The notes under the pieces: generated by a model
Seen by the model: the letters and a program-made list of their open reading frames with translations, nothing else
The model's database searches: none
Told to the model about the DNA's origin: nothing
Source: Actinopolymorpha pittospori
Lineage (GTDB): Bacteria; Actinomycetota; Actinomycetes; Propionibacteriales; Actinopolymorphaceae
Direction of reading: 5' to 3'
Length of the DNA stretch: 64,000 nucleotides
Assembly (NCBI RefSeq): GCF_014873875.1
Contig: NZ_JADBEM010000001.1
Span: 9,796,001-9,860,000 of the forward strand
Part shown: one piece after another, positions 1 through 9,301 of the stretch
Position numbering within the stretch: the first letter of the stretch is position 1
Layout: each line of letters opens with the position of its first letter
Made by a program: the position numbers and the translations under genes

Positions 1-241
1 ACGACACGGCGAAAGTGGCCAGGGTCGCGACCAGGGCCAGGCCCGACGGGAGCCCGGAGAAGAAGACGCGGGAGATGATCGCCGTCAAGTACGAGTAGAC
101 ACCGAAGTCGTACCACTCGGTGATGTTGCCGATAGCGGCCGCCTTCACCGCACGTTTGACGACTGCCTCGTCGGTGACCGTCACGTCCCCGATGGTCAGC
201 CTGTCCGCTCCACCCGCTTCTGCACCGCCCGCATCGGACAT
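1..241 (-). CDS. MHS-family MFS transporter, N-terminal fragment
   Basis: Only the first 80 codons are inside the window; the gene runs off the left edge. It starts at the ATG at 241-239 and begins with a hydrophilic stretch of about 30 residues. This is followed by AAAIGNITEWYDFGVYSYL, the signature before and in helix 1 of the metabolite:H+ symporter (MHS) branch of the major facilitator superfamily (ProP, KgtP, ShiA relatives). Such proteins are proton-coupled importers of organic acids, betaines or shikimate in the cytoplasmic membrane. The substrate cannot be told from this fragment. It lies downstream of the PhyH dioxygenase on the same strand after a 164-bp gap, so the two may be co-transcribed and the substrate may be related. 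Confidence 0.85.
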   Translation of the reverse strand, partial: MSDAGGAEAGGADRLTIGDVTVTDEAVVKRAVKAAAIGNITEWYDFGVYSYLTAIISRVFFSGLPSGLALVATLATFAVS

Positions 242-405
242 CTGGGACTCCTCCCCCGTGGGGCGCGGGACCCAGACTGTCGAGCGCGGACCGTCAGGAC
301 GTGGCTTCTGGAACGGCCGACGGCCAGGGACTCAGCGCGTCGCCGTTCCATCGTCCTCCTCCCGTGCCGGTGACGCGCGTCGGATCATGACCTCACCTGG
401 CGACG

Positions 406-1311
406 TCAGCGGTCGCAGCCGCCCTCCTTGTCCTGGCGTACGCCTGGCCGCGCCACGTCGATCGTTCCCTTGTAGGCGTAGGGGTCCTGCCCGGCGACCA
501 TCACGATGTCGCGGTAGTCCCACTTCGCGACGTGGACGTCATCGGGTACGCGGTTCCACGGCAGCAGCGACTCCGCGCTCATGTAGTGGTTGGTCAGCGC
601 GCGGCGGAAGCCGTGCTTGCCGGAGTTCGGCAGCGACCGGTGCAGCAGGTAGCCGTTGAAGATCACCGTCGAGCCCGCCGGGATCTCCACCGGAACGGCG
701 TCCTCGTCGCGGTAGGGGAAGTCGTACAACTCCACGGTGCAGTCGAACCGCTCGTCGTCCTGCTCCCGGTCGGGGTAGATGACGCCCCGCTTGTGCGAAC
801 CGGGAAGGACCCAGAGGCAGCCGTTCTCGATGGTCGCGTCGTCCAGCGCGATCCAGGCCGCGGTGAGGGAGCGGTCGCGGGTCGGGATGAAGAACTCGTC
901 CTGGTGCCAGGCCTGGCCGGGCTTACCCTCGGACTTCATGAACAGCATGGACTGCATGGCCTTGACGTTCGGGCCGATCACCTTGGTGAGGACGTCCACG
1001 ATCCGCGGGTGATGCAGCGACTGGGCGATGACCTGCGACAGCTTGTTCGGGAAGTGGATGCACAGGTAGCGCCGCATGACGTCCTCGTCGGAGTCGTCGG
1101 GGCCCGCCGGTGTCACCCTGCGGATCTCGCCCAGGTCGCCGCGGCACAACCGCACCGCCTCGGCGTTGATCTCGGCCACCTCATCGGGCGTAAGGGCGTT
1201 CTTCAGCACCCCGAACCCGTCCTCGCGAATCTGCTCGATCAACGCGTCCGAGATCGTCTCGTGCAGCACTACACCCGACCGATCCGCCGTCTGCGCCGTC
1301 ACTGTGGACAT
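406..1311 (-). CDS. phytanoyl-CoA dioxygenase (PhyH) family protein
   Basis: A 301-residue Fe(II)/2-oxoglutarate-dependent oxygenase of the PhyH family, expected in the cytosol. The iron triad is visible as WHQDEF (His and Asp, mid-protein) and the distal His in GYLLHRSLPN. The jelly-roll segment between them has AAWIALDDATIENGCLWVLPGSHKRG, typical of the family. I chose the ATG at 1311-1309 (MSTVTAQ) because GGAGGG lies 7 nt upstream; an ATG nine codons further out lacks such a site. Family members hydroxylate substrates from phytanoyl-CoA to sugars and secondary metabolites, so the substrate is unknown. The neighbours, an MHS transporter downstream and a divergent SMP-30 lactonase, suggest catabolism of an imported small molecule. 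Confidence 0.9.
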   Translation of the reverse strand: MSTVTAQTADRSGVVLHETISDALIEQIREDGFGVLKNALTPDEVAEINAEAVRLCRGDLGEIRRVTPAGPDDSDEDVMRRYLCIHFPNKLSQVIAQSLHHPRIVDVLTKVIGPNVKAMQSMLFMKSEGKPGQAWHQDEFFIPTRDRSLTAAWIALDDATIENGCLWVLPGSHKRGVIYPDREQDDERFDCTVELYDFPYRDEDAVPVEIPAGSTVIFNGYLLHRSLPNSGKHGFRRALTNHYMSAESLLPWNRVPDDVHVAKWDYRDIVMVAGQDPYAYKGTIDVARPGVRQDKEGGCDR

Positions 1312-1479
1312 GACCATTCCCTCCATCGGAGATCGCACAATCCCGAAACAAGCATCGCCTCGACCAGGGGTTGGCGGCCATGCCCGCGATGCTCCTTAAC
1401 CTGTCTGATCGTGACATCGTCCGGATCCGGCCGGTCTGCTTGGTCGACGCCGGGGAGGGATGCCGACACGGTTGATGAC

Positions 1480-1485
1480 TAGGGT
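1480..1485 (+). promoter_or_regulatory. candidate -10 box for the SMP-30 gene
   Basis: TAGGGT fits the actinobacterial -10 pattern TANNNT and would give a transcript with a leader of about 57 nt before the TTG start at 1549. No convincing -35 is seen. Confidence 0.3.
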
Positions 1486-1548
1486 CAGGTGCTGCGGGTC
1501 GGCCGCGGAGCTGATCGGGCTCATACGCCGCTATCTGGGGAGGACACC

Positions 1549-2406
1549 TTGGACGCCGAGCAGGTCACGCCACCGCACGCCCAGCACGGCGAGGGTCCCG
1601 TGTGGCACGAGAGTTGGGGCGGGCTGCGCTTCGTCGACATGCTGGTCGGCGACATCCTCACCGTCGATGTGTCCTCCGGTGACGTTGAGCGTCTGCACGT
1701 CGGAGAGGTCGCGGCGGCGTTCCGTCCGCGCGCGGCGGGAGGCATGATCGTCGCCATCGAGCGGGGTTTCGCGACGGTGGACGCCGACGGCAACGTCGAG
1801 TCGTTGGGCGAGCTGTGGTCCGATCCCGGCGTACGCATGAACGAAGGCGGCTGCGACCCGCATGGGCGGTTCTACTGCGGCTCGATGGCCTACAAGGGGT
1901 CGCCGGGCGCGGGCTCGGTGTACTGCCTCGACACCGACCGCAACGTCAGCACGATCCTTCCCGAGGTCACGGTCTCCAACGGGCTCGCCTGGTCCCCCGA
2001 CCACAAGCTGGCCTACTACATCGACACCGCGACCCACCGCATCGACGTCCTCGACTACGACGCCTCCACCGGGCTGGTGGCCGACAGCCGGCGTCCCCTT
2101 GTCGAGATCCCGAGCGAGGACGGCGGCCCGGACGGGATGACCGTCGACGCGGAGGGTTACCTGTGGGTGGCCATGTGGGGTGGTTCGGCCGTACGCCGCT
2201 ACAGCCCGACGGGCGCTCTCGACGGAGTGGTCGAGCTGCCGGCGAGCAAGGTCACCGCGTGTACCTTCGGTGGCCCCAACCTCGACGAGCTGTACATCAC
2301 GACCTCGCGGCAGGGCCTCTCCGACGACGAACAGCCGCTTGCTGGCGCTGTCTTCCGCGCACGGCCAGGGGTTCGTGGTCTGCCGGCGCTTGCCTTCGCC
2401 GGCTGA
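1549..2406 (+). CDS. SMP-30/gluconolactonase/LRE family protein
   Basis: A 285-residue six-bladed beta-propeller of the SMP-30 (regucalcin/gluconolactonase) family, which hydrolyses sugar lactones with a bound divalent metal. Family landmarks are GEGPVWHE near the N-terminus (metal-binding Glu), RMNEGGCDPHGRFYCGSM (substrate and metal-site Asn/Asp), TVSNGLAWSPD and GGPDGMTVDAEGYLWVAMWGG. The TTG at 1549 is preferred over the upstream GTG at 1489 because GGGGAGG lies 6 nt before it and the length then matches the family (about 290 residues). It is divergent from the PhyH gene, so it may act on the same sugar-acid pathway. The exact lactone is unknown. Confidence 0.9.
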   Translation: MDAEQVTPPHAQHGEGPVWHESWGGLRFVDMLVGDILTVDVSSGDVERLHVGEVAAAFRPRAAGGMIVAIERGFATVDADGNVESLGELWSDPGVRMNEGGCDPHGRFYCGSMAYKGSPGAGSVYCLDTDRNVSTILPEVTVSNGLAWSPDHKLAYYIDTATHRIDVLDYDASTGLVADSRRPLVEIPSEDGGPDGMTVDAEGYLWVAMWGGSAVRRYSPTGALDGVVELPASKVTACTFGGPNLDELYITTSRQGLSDDEQPLAGAVFRARPGVRGLPALAFAG

Positions 2407-2477
2407 GAGTCGGCCGGGGCGGTTTGGCCGACGGCGGTGGGCGATGACCGACTGCGGCGGGAACGGATGACCGACAA

Positions 2478-2501
2478 CGGTGGGGCGGCCTGACCCCACC
2501 G
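2478..2501. terminator. hairpin between convergent SMP-30 and DUF222 genes
   Basis: An 8-bp perfect stem (CGGTGGGG/CCCCACCG) with an 8-nt loop lies between two converging genes. It could end transcripts from both sides; there is no U tract, as is common in actinomycetes. Confidence 0.5.
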
Positions 2502-2510
2502 GGTGGGCGC

Positions 2511-3941
2511 TCAGCGTCGGATCACGGTGTGGTCGTCGGGCCGGATGACGTTCTGGTGGGGGGTGACCCAGGGTGGCGGGATGTATTCGGGGTGGCCGTC
2601 GTTGCTCATGCGGACGGTCCAGCCTTGGGTGTGGATGACGGTGTGGTGGTGTTGGCAGAGGAGGACGCCGTTGTTCAGGTCGGTTGCTCCGCCGTCTACC
2701 CAGTGCTGGATGTGATGAGGATGTGATGCGCTTCGGTCCACTTCTCGGCTCGTCGGCAGTCGGGAAAGTGGCAGAAGTAGCCGTCCCGCTCGGCCAATGC
2801 GTGTCGCTGGGAGTGCGTGAACAGCCTGGTCCCTCTGCCGAGGTCGAGCACGGCCCCGTCTCCGCCGAGCACCACGGGGGATGATTTCGGCGTCACACGC
2901 CAGTTGCCGCACCAGCGTCGCTGACAGCGGCGACCCCGTGATCCGGTAACCGATCATCGCCTGTCCCCCGCTCCCGTCCTCGTCGCTGTGGGTCTGCACC
3001 TTCAGGTGGGTGGGGCCGGAGTCGGTGAGCACGGAGTTGAGGGTGGCGTAGCCGAGTTTGTTGGCGAGGTTGTCGTGGTTCATCGTCACGGTGAGGCGTG
3101 GTCGTGTGCCGCCGCGGGTGGGTGCGTCGACGGCAGCCTGGGCCAGGGCGACGAGTTCGGCGAAGGCGTCCGCCAGACGCCGCTCGCTGCTGCGCACGTC
3201 CGGCCCATCAGGACCGGTGGGGCCAGGGCGAGCGAGTGGATCAAGGAGTGCTTGCAGGATCGCGAGGGTGGGCACGTCGAGGCGCATGAACATGGTGCCC
3301 ATCCCGTCGCGCACCGGACCGAAGCTCAACGTCCGGATCTCCCGAGCCCGGCGTTCCTGTTCTTCCAGTTGCTTGCCGATCCGGCGTTCGGCGTCCTCGG
3401 GTGCGATCACTTCGTAGAGGTGTTTGCCGGCCTTGTCCAGGTCATCGACATCAAGGGCCTGAGCACTGTCCAGGAGGAATGCTTCCGCTTCCGCCTTTAC
3501 GGCGGTGTCGACGTCGTTGGGGAGGCGGCGGATCGCGCGTTCGATCACCTGTGCCTGACCCAACGAAATCTCACTCGCGCCAAGAGCACGACCGGTCGCT
3601 TGGAGCGTCTGGTCCAACGCCTTCGCCAACCGGACCGACACCGACGCCTCACGACGCCCCATCCGAGTCACCTGCTGCACCCACCCCGCCGTATTCGCAG
3701 CGCCGGTCAACTTCCTGACCTCGTTCAGCTCGGCCTGCCGCGTCAACGACAACCGCAACGACGCCAGCTTCGCCTCGCACACAGCGATCTGCCGCAACAC
3801 CGACTCATGCCCATCCAACGGCAACGACAGGGTTGGACACTCGATCGCCGCGTCAATACCCGCACCGACATCGGCAAGCCAACGCATCAACGGATGCGCG
3901 AAACCCGCACCCCCGCTGGCACTGCCGGTGTCGATGTCCAT
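2511..3941 (-). pseudogene. DUF222 / HNH endonuclease (13E12-type) protein with two compensating frameshifts
   Basis: The N-terminal 330 codons read as a normal DUF222 protein (alpha-helical, 13E12 repeat family), up to LACDAEIIP. The expected HNH region then switches frame: PVVLGGDGAVLDLGRGTRLF, HFPDC and KWTEAHHI are encoded in another frame from about 2880 to 2720. The original frame resumes with HHIQHWVDGGATDLNNGVLLC. The first shift is an extra base in the G5 run at 2876-2880. The second is an 11-bp duplication at 2708-2728. Together they add 12 bases, so the reading frame stays open but about 60 residues are scrambled, including the Cys pair of the HNH zinc site. The start is ATG 3941, with AGGG 7 nt upstream. 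If the indels are real, nuclease activity is lost; if they are assembly errors, the gene is intact. These proteins are common in actinomycetes, often in multiple copies, and their role is unclear. Confidence 0.75.
2708..2728. repeat. 10-bp tandem duplication with one-base spacer
   Basis: GGATGTGATG occurs at 2708-2717 and again at 2719-2728. The duplication of the unit plus one base adds 11 nt inside the HNH motif codons (AHHI) of the DUF222 gene and changes its frame. Confidence 0.85.
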
Positions 3942-4569
3942 GACCAAACCCTAGACCCGACCACCGACAACAACCCCTGCAAAACAAGGGCATCCAGCCA
4001 TGCCGGCGAAAACTCTTCCTGACAATTGTTGGTCAACTTCCAAGCCCCACAACTGCGCTCCGCAGCAGCACCGGGCAACGTCGAGGTACGAGAAGACGGT
4101 CACCGACAGGCGATCAGGTGACCCGTTTCCCGGACCTCGACGATCACTGAGGCAGGGCGTCGAGGTACAACCACCAAGGCACAGTGAGCGACACGCGGCC
4201 CCGCCGATACAGCGCCGCGTGTCTGTCAATCGCGGGTTGCGCTTCGCGTCCGTCCTACCCCGCGCGCTGCTCGACGCCGCTGCCCCGCTGCCCACCCCGC
4301 TCCCAACGCCGGCAACGGCAACAACGACAGCAATGGCGACAACGCCGTCGACCGCGGCAACGGCCACGCGCAACGACCCACGACACGAGTACGGCGGCGA
4401 TCCTCGAAGCTGCCCCGGCCGCCGGATCCGGCCAGGTCGCACGCCACCGTGACGCGTCCGCGCGGGCGGAGCGGTCTATGGTACGTACGCCCCAAGCGGT
4501 GCCCCGGCTACGCGCCCGACGCCACGCGGGGCAGCGCGGGCTTGCCATCGAGGAGAGGAGCGTACGTCG
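3942..4569. other. 628-bp intergenic region without a supported gene
   Basis: Open frames exist on both strands but have no recognisable domains and biased, arginine/proline-rich composition. A CAACGGCAACAACGACAG-like low-complexity stretch runs at about 4308-4380. A TATGGT hexamer at 4477-4482 could be the -10 of the downstream dehydrogenase. No RNA gene was recognised. Confidence 0.5.
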
Positions 4570-5529
4570 ATGACGTCGATCGCGGTCATGGACGACTACC
4601 AGTCGGTCGCGCAGTCCATGGCGGACTGGCGAAGCCTTCCCGACCGTACGAGTGTGGCGTTCTTCCACGATCATCTCGACGACGAGGACGCACTGGTCGA
4701 GCGCCTGCACGACTACGAGATCGTGGTGTTGATGCGGGAGCGCACGCCCTTCCGGCGCTCGCTCATCGAGCGCCTGCCCCGCCTCCGCCTTCTCATCACC
4801 ACCGGTATGCGCAACGCGTCCCTCGACCTCGAGGCGGCTCACGACCACGGTGTCGTGGTGAGCGGTACACCCGGAAGCGGCACCGCCACCGCCGAACTCG
4901 CCTGGGCTCTCATTCTCGGCCTCGTCCGCCACCTGCCGGCGGAGGACGCGGCGACCCGGTCCGGCAGCTGGCAGTCCTCGGTTGGCACCGACCTGGCGGG
5001 TACGACGCTCGGCCTGCTCGGGCTGGGCCGGCTCGGCCGCGCGATGGTGCCTGTCGCACGGGCCTTCGGCATGGACGTCCTGGCGTGGAGCCAGAATCTC
5101 ACCGCGGAGACCGCGAGCCGGTACGGCGCCGAGCACGTGGACAAGGACACCTTGTTCGAACGCGCTGACGTCCTCAGCGTGCATCTCCAACTCAGCGAGC
5201 GCACCCGCGGCCTCGTCGGCGCACGCGAGCTCGGCCTGATGAAGCCGACCGCCTACCTCGTCAACACCTCGCGCGGCCCGATCGTCGACGAGGCGGCTCT
5301 GGTCGCCGCGCTGGAAGGCGGCCGGATCGCCGGGGCCGGCCTGGACGTCTTCGACCAGGAGCCGCTCCCGACGGGCCACCCGTTGCTGCGGGCGCCGCGC
5401 ACGGTCCTGACGCCGCACCTCGGATACGTGACGCGGCGTACCTACGAGGACTGGTTCCCCTCGGCCGTCCGGGCGATCGCGGCGTTCCTCGACGGCCACC
5501 CGATCCAGGTGCTGACACCGACCCGCTGA
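4570..5529 (+). CDS. D-2-hydroxyacid dehydrogenase family protein
   Basis: A 319-residue NAD(P)-dependent oxidoreductase that interconverts 2-hydroxy and 2-keto acids. The Rossmann motif is GLLGLGRLGRAM at about residues 148-159. The catalytic residues are in NTSRG (Arg), FDQEP (Glu) and TPHLGY (His). The N-terminal segment MTSIAVMDDYQSVAQ is typical of the subgroup often annotated as phosphoglycerate-dehydrogenase-like, but the C-terminal ACT domain of SerA is absent, so serine synthesis is unlikely. The start ATG has GGAGAGGAG about 9 nt upstream. It stands alone; both flanking genes are separated by non-coding DNA. Confidence 0.9.
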   Translation: MTSIAVMDDYQSVAQSMADWRSLPDRTSVAFFHDHLDDEDALVERLHDYEIVVLMRERTPFRRSLIERLPRLRLLITTGMRNASLDLEAAHDHGVVVSGTPGSGTATAELAWALILGLVRHLPAEDAATRSGSWQSSVGTDLAGTTLGLLGLGRLGRAMVPVARAFGMDVLAWSQNLTAETASRYGAEHVDKDTLFERADVLSVHLQLSERTRGLVGARELGLMKPTAYLVNTSRGPIVDEAALVAALEGGRIAGAGLDVFDQEPLPTGHPLLRAPRTVLTPHLGYVTRRTYEDWFPSAVRAIAAFLDGHPIQVLTPTR

Positions 5530-5550
5530 CACCTGCACCGACCCGCTGAC
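5516..5550. repeat. 15-bp direct repeat across a stop codon
   Basis: CACCGACCCGCTGAC at 5516-5530 is repeated exactly at 5536-5550. The first copy holds the dehydrogenase stop codon, and a degenerate third copy begins near 5578. See the finding on stop-codon repeats. Confidence 0.8.
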
Positions 5551-5634
5551 CCCACGCTGCCCTCACACGCACACCCGCACCGACCCGCGCCGGAGCGCCC
5601 CCGCTCACCGCGCGGCCGTACGGTGTTTTCTTCC

Positions 5635-5649
5635 ACTTCACGTTGAAGT
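5635..5649. promoter_or_regulatory. 15-bp palindrome upstream of the secreted phosphodiesterase
   Basis: ACTTCA-CGT-TGAAGT is a perfect inverted repeat with a 3-nt centre, 65 bp before the GTG start at 5714. It could be a repressor operator or a small hairpin; the protein that binds it is unknown. Confidence 0.4.
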
Positions 5650-5672
5650 CTGGAAACTCCTCTCCGGCTCAG

Positions 5673-5694
5673 GTTCACTGCAGGTTGCCGACCG
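5673..5694 (+). promoter_or_regulatory. possible PHO-box-like direct repeat
   Basis: GTTCACTGCAG is followed directly by GTTGCCGACCG: two 11-nt units that both begin GTT. The Streptomyces PhoP box is built of 11-nt direct repeats that begin GTTCACC. The first unit matches well and the second poorly. The downstream gene carries phosphodiesterase and phosphatase domains, which is why I looked for such a site. Confidence 0.3.
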
Positions 5695-5713
5695 GCATCC
5701 CTGGGGAGGACCT

Positions 5714-8700
5714 GTGGCTTCGACCGCTATCCGCGTGCGCCTTCGCTCCGGCGCACTCATCGTTCTCGGACTCGCCTTATGGCTGAGTACCGGTGTCGGG
5801 TTCGCCCCCGGCACCACCGCCCGCGCGCTCGCCGAACCCAACCCGATCGCGGGCACCACGCCGTCCGCGTCGACCGCGTCGACCGCTCCCACCGCGACGA
5901 CCGGGCCCGGCGCGCTGCCGGACCCGCGGCACAATCTGGGTTCGTCGACCTCCGACAGCGCCGCGAGCGACTCGGCCGACGCACCGCGCGCCAAGGCCGC
6001 GGCAGCCGAGGTAGAGCCACGGCTCGAGACGTACTCCACGTCGCGTCCTGTTGCGCCCGGTGTCACGATGCGGTCCTTCGACCGGTACGGCCCGGACGCC
6101 TACACCGGGACGCCGAACTGGCTGCAGTCGGACTCGCTCACCATCGACCTCACCAAGGGCACGACGGTCGACTACCTCTTCCCCGGCCGCGTGGCCGCCG
6201 GCGCACCGATCTCGGAGCAGGCGAACAAGGTCGGTGCCGTCGCCGCCGTCAACGGTGACTTCTTCGACATCAACAACTCCAACGCGCCGCTCGGCGTCGG
6301 GATCCAGAACGGGAAGCTGATCCAGTCCCCCGACAGCGAGCCCACCTGGCAGAAGTCGGCCACGATCGTCACCACCGAGGGCATCGGCAGCATCGGCTCG
6401 GTGCTCTTCCAGGGAACCATCGCGCTTCCGGACGGCGGCAAGGCGTCGCTGGCGGGCGTCAACAAGCCCACGCTCGCCGCGGGCGGCATCGAGGCGTTCA
6501 CCCCGCTGTGGGGCACCTACTGCCGCTGCCGGGCCACCACCGGCGCCGCGAAGGTCGCCGAGGTGGAGGTCGTCGACGGCAAGGTCACCGCGGTCCGCGC
6601 CCAGGCCGGCGAGGGCGAGATTCCCGCCAACGGTTTCGTCCTGGTCGGCCGCGAGGCGGGCGCCGACACGCTGGCGGCGTTGACCGTCGGCGCGCCGGTG
6701 AACATCGACTACAGCGCCCGCACCGTCGACGACAAGGAGATCCGTACGGCGATCAACGGCCGTCAACTGCTTGTTGTCAACGGCGTACCGCAGAAGGCGA
6801 GCGCCGGGAACAACGTCCCGGCCGCGCCGCGTACCGCCGTCGGGTTCTCCAAGGACGGCCGCAGGATGTTCCTGCTGACGGCCGACGGACGCCAGCCGGC
6901 GTTCTCCGACGGCCTCGGCCTGGACGAGCTGGCCACCATGATGATCGAGCTCGGCGCCTACAACGCCGTGAACCTCGACGGAGGCGGCTCCACCACGATC
7001 GCCACCCGCAAGCCGGGCAAGCAGACTGTGCAGGTGGACAACCGCCCCTCCGACGGCAGTGAACGCCGTGACCCGAACGGCCTCGCACTCTTCGCACCCA
7101 AGGGCAGCGGCATCCTGAAGGGCCTGTGGGTCGAGCCGGCGCTCGACGCCGCACGCGCGGCCGGCTCCTCCACGATCGCTCCCGCTCGCCCCGACCGCGT
7201 CTTTCCCGGGCTGACGAGGCGACTGACCGCGACCGGGTACGACGAGACGTACGGTCCGGCGGCGAGCACGCCGCGCTGGCGCAGCACGCCCGAGGGCACG
7301 GTCGACCGGTCCGGCGTCTTCCACGCCCGCACGACCGGCACGGCGACGGTCTCGGCGTACGACCGCTCGGTCGTCGGGTCGGCCACCCTGCAGGTGCTGC
7401 GCCCGCTCACCCGGCTCGGCGCCACCACACAGCAGGTGGCCCTCACCGGATCCGGCGCCCGCACGACGTTCGGCGTCCTTGGCTACGACAGCGAGAGCTA
7501 CAGCGCGCCGATCGAGCCGGCGGACCTCACCCTCTCCTACGACCACGACCTGCTCGACCTCACCACCACCGAGAGCGGGCAGTTCACCGCGACCGCCAAG
7601 AAGGCCGTCGGCTCGACCCTGCTCACCATCAGGATCGGCGACATCACCACCGTGCTCCCGATCACCGTCGGCCTGGAGGAACGCGTCGTCGCGGACTTCG
7701 AGGACGCGTCCCAGTGGGGCTACTTCGGCGAACGCGCCACCGGCGCCGTCGCCTCGGCCGAGGGCAGGGTCGGCAAGGGCCTCGCCCTCACCTACAACTT
7801 CGACGAGTCCACGGCCACCCGCACCGGCGGCGCGGTTCCGACCGGGACGATCCAGATCCCGGGCCAGCCACGCGCGCTGCGCCTGTGGGTCAACTCAGCG
7901 GGCGACGGCGAGTGGGCGAGCCTGCAGGTGTACGACGCGACCGGCACCCTGTTGCCCGCCATGCGCGCCGGCTACCTCGACGAGCCCGGCTGGCACCAGC
8001 TGGAGTTCCCGGTCCCGGCCGGTACGGCCTACCCGCTGACCCTGCGTCGCTACTACTCGGCCGAGACGCGGCCGGACGCGCAGTACAAGGGCAACATCGT
8101 CATCGACCAGCTCACCGCGCTGCTTCCGCCCTCGATCGACGTACCCGACCAGGCGCCGGTGACCGACCCGCTGATCGTGCGGAACGGTGACGTGAGCGGT
8201 CAGCCCTGGAAGTTCGCGGTGATGTCGGACGCGCAGTTCGTGGCGCGTGACCCCGACAGCGACCTGGTGAAGAACGCCCGCCGGACCCTTCAGGAGATCA
8301 GGGCCGCCAAGCCGGACTTCCTGATCATCGACGGCGACCTCGTCGACGAGGCGTCGCCCGCGGACTTCGCGCTGGCCAAGCGGGTCCTCGACGAGGAGCT
8401 GCAGGGCACGCTCCCCTACTACTACGTGCCCGGCAACCACGAGGTGATGGGCGGCAGCATCGACAACTTCAAGGCCGTCTTCGGTTCGACGAGCCAGGTC
8501 TTCGACCACAAGGGCACGAGGTTCGTCACGGTCGACACGTCCCGGCTGACCATCCGGGGCAGCGACTGGACCCAGCTGGGCACCCTGCGCGGCGAACTCG
8601 ACAAGGCGGCGCAGGACCCCGCCGTCGGATCCGTGGTCCTCGTCCAGCACGTTCCGCCGCGTGACCCGACGCCGAGCCGCGCGAGTGAGCTCAGCGACCG

Positions 8701-9301
8701 CAAGGAGGCGGCCACCATCGAGACCTGGCTGACCGACTTCCAGCGCTCGACCGGCAAGGGTGCGGCGTTCGTCGGTGGGCACGTGGGCACGTTCCACGCC
8801 GGCCGGGTCGACGGGGTGCCGTACTTCATCAACGGCAACTCCGCGAAGACCCCTTCCACCACCCCGGCGGAGGGCGGCTTCACGGGTTGGTCCCTGTGGG
8901 GTGTCGACCCGGTGACGGCGGAGGAGTCCGACGCGGCCCACGTCGACCCGGTGCGGGACGCACCGGCCTGGGTCCAGACCGAGGTGCGCCCGCACGTGGA
9001 CGCGCTCGCCGTCGAAGCACCGGCGCAGGTTCGCGCCGGCGCGTCAGCCACTGTCAAGGCCAACCTGACGCAGCACGGCAGGACCTTCCCGGCGGCGTAT
9101 CCCGTCAGCGACCGCTGGTCGGGATCGGCGAACCTGTGGATCGGCGAGCCGGGCGACCGCGAGACTTCGGACATCGCGGCGTTCGATCCGGCCACCGGTA
9201 CGTTGACGGCGTACCGCGCGGGCACGATCACCCTCACGGTCGCCGTCAACGGCCGTACGGCGGAGGCGACGGTCACCCTGCTGCCACGGGCGGCGGGGTA
9301 G
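5714..9301 (+). CDS. secreted multidomain phosphodiester glycosidase / metallophosphoesterase
   Basis: A 1195-residue exported protein. An N-terminal signal peptide (RVRLRSGALIVLGLALWLS) is followed by an Ala/Thr/Pro-rich linker. Residues about 130-460 form a phosphodiester glycosidase (NAGPA/DUF2233) domain: VNGDFFD near 178 and NLDGGGST near 419. Big/Ig-like segments follow, then a jelly-roll-like region from about 655 (ADFEDASQWGYFG). A calcineurin-like phosphoesterase domain spans about 832-1045 with MSDAQF, IDGDLVDE, PGNHEV, QHVPP and GGHVGT. Another Big-type domain closes the protein. The GTG start has GGGGAGGA directly upstream. The first domain cleaves GlcNAc-phosphodiester-type bonds in known relatives, so the protein may strip sugars or phosphates from wall teichoic-type polymers or external phosphodiesters. 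It overlaps the convergent DUF418 gene by 29 bp. Confidence 0.85.
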   Translation: MASTAIRVRLRSGALIVLGLALWLSTGVGFAPGTTARALAEPNPIAGTTPSASTASTAPTATTGPGALPDPRHNLGSSTSDSAASDSADAPRAKAAAAEVEPRLETYSTSRPVAPGVTMRSFDRYGPDAYTGTPNWLQSDSLTIDLTKGTTVDYLFPGRVAAGAPISEQANKVGAVAAVNGDFFDINNSNAPLGVGIQNGKLIQSPDSEPTWQKSATIVTTEGIGSIGSVLFQGTIALPDGGKASLAGVNKPTLAAGGIEAFTPLWGTYCRCRATTGAAKVAEVEVVDGKVTAVRAQAGEGEIPANGFVLVGREAGADTLAALTVGAPVNIDYSARTVDDKEIRTAINGRQLLVVNGVPQKASAGNNVPAAPRTAVGFSKDGRRMFLLTADGRQPAFSDGLGLDELATMMIELGAYNAVNLDGGGSTTIATRKPGKQTVQVDNRPSDGSERRDPNGLALFAPKGSGILKGLWVEPALDAARAAGSSTIAPARPDRVFPGLTRRLTATGYDETYGPAASTPRWRSTPEGTVDRSGVFHARTTGTATVSAYDRSVVGSATLQVLRPLTRLGATTQQVALTGSGARTTFGVLGYDSESYSAPIEPADLTLSYDHDLLDLTTTESGQFTATAKKAVGSTLLTIRIGDITTVLPITVGLEERVVADFEDASQWGYFGERATGAVASAEGRVGKGLALTYNFDESTATRTGGAVPTGTIQIPGQPRALRLWVNSAGDGEWASLQVYDATGTLLPAMRAGYLDEPGWHQLEFPVPAGTAYPLTLRRYYSAETRPDAQYKGNIVIDQLTALLPPSIDVPDQAPVTDPLIVRNGDVSGQPWKFAVMSDAQFVARDPDSDLVKNARRTLQEIRAAKPDFLIIDGDLVDEASPADFALAKRVLDEELQGTLPYYYVPGNHEVMGGSIDNFKAVFGSTSQVFDHKGTRFVTVDTSRLTIRGSDWTQLGTLRGELDKAAQDPAVGSVVLVQHVPPRDPTPSRASELSDRKEAATIETWLTDFQRSTGKGAAFVGGHVGTFHAGRVDGVPYFINGNSAKTPSTTPAEGGFTGWSLWGVDPVTAEESDAAHVDPVRDAPAWVQTEVRPHVDALAVEAPAQVRAGASATVKANLTQHGRTFPAAYPVSDRWSGSANLWIGEPGDRETSDIAAFDPATGTLTAYRAGTITLTVAVNGRTAEATVTLLPRAAG

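Noticed and set aside
3951..4452. Overlapping open frames on both strands in the 3942-4569 gap
   Set aside because: No family motif, no ribosome site, biased composition; treated as non-coding.
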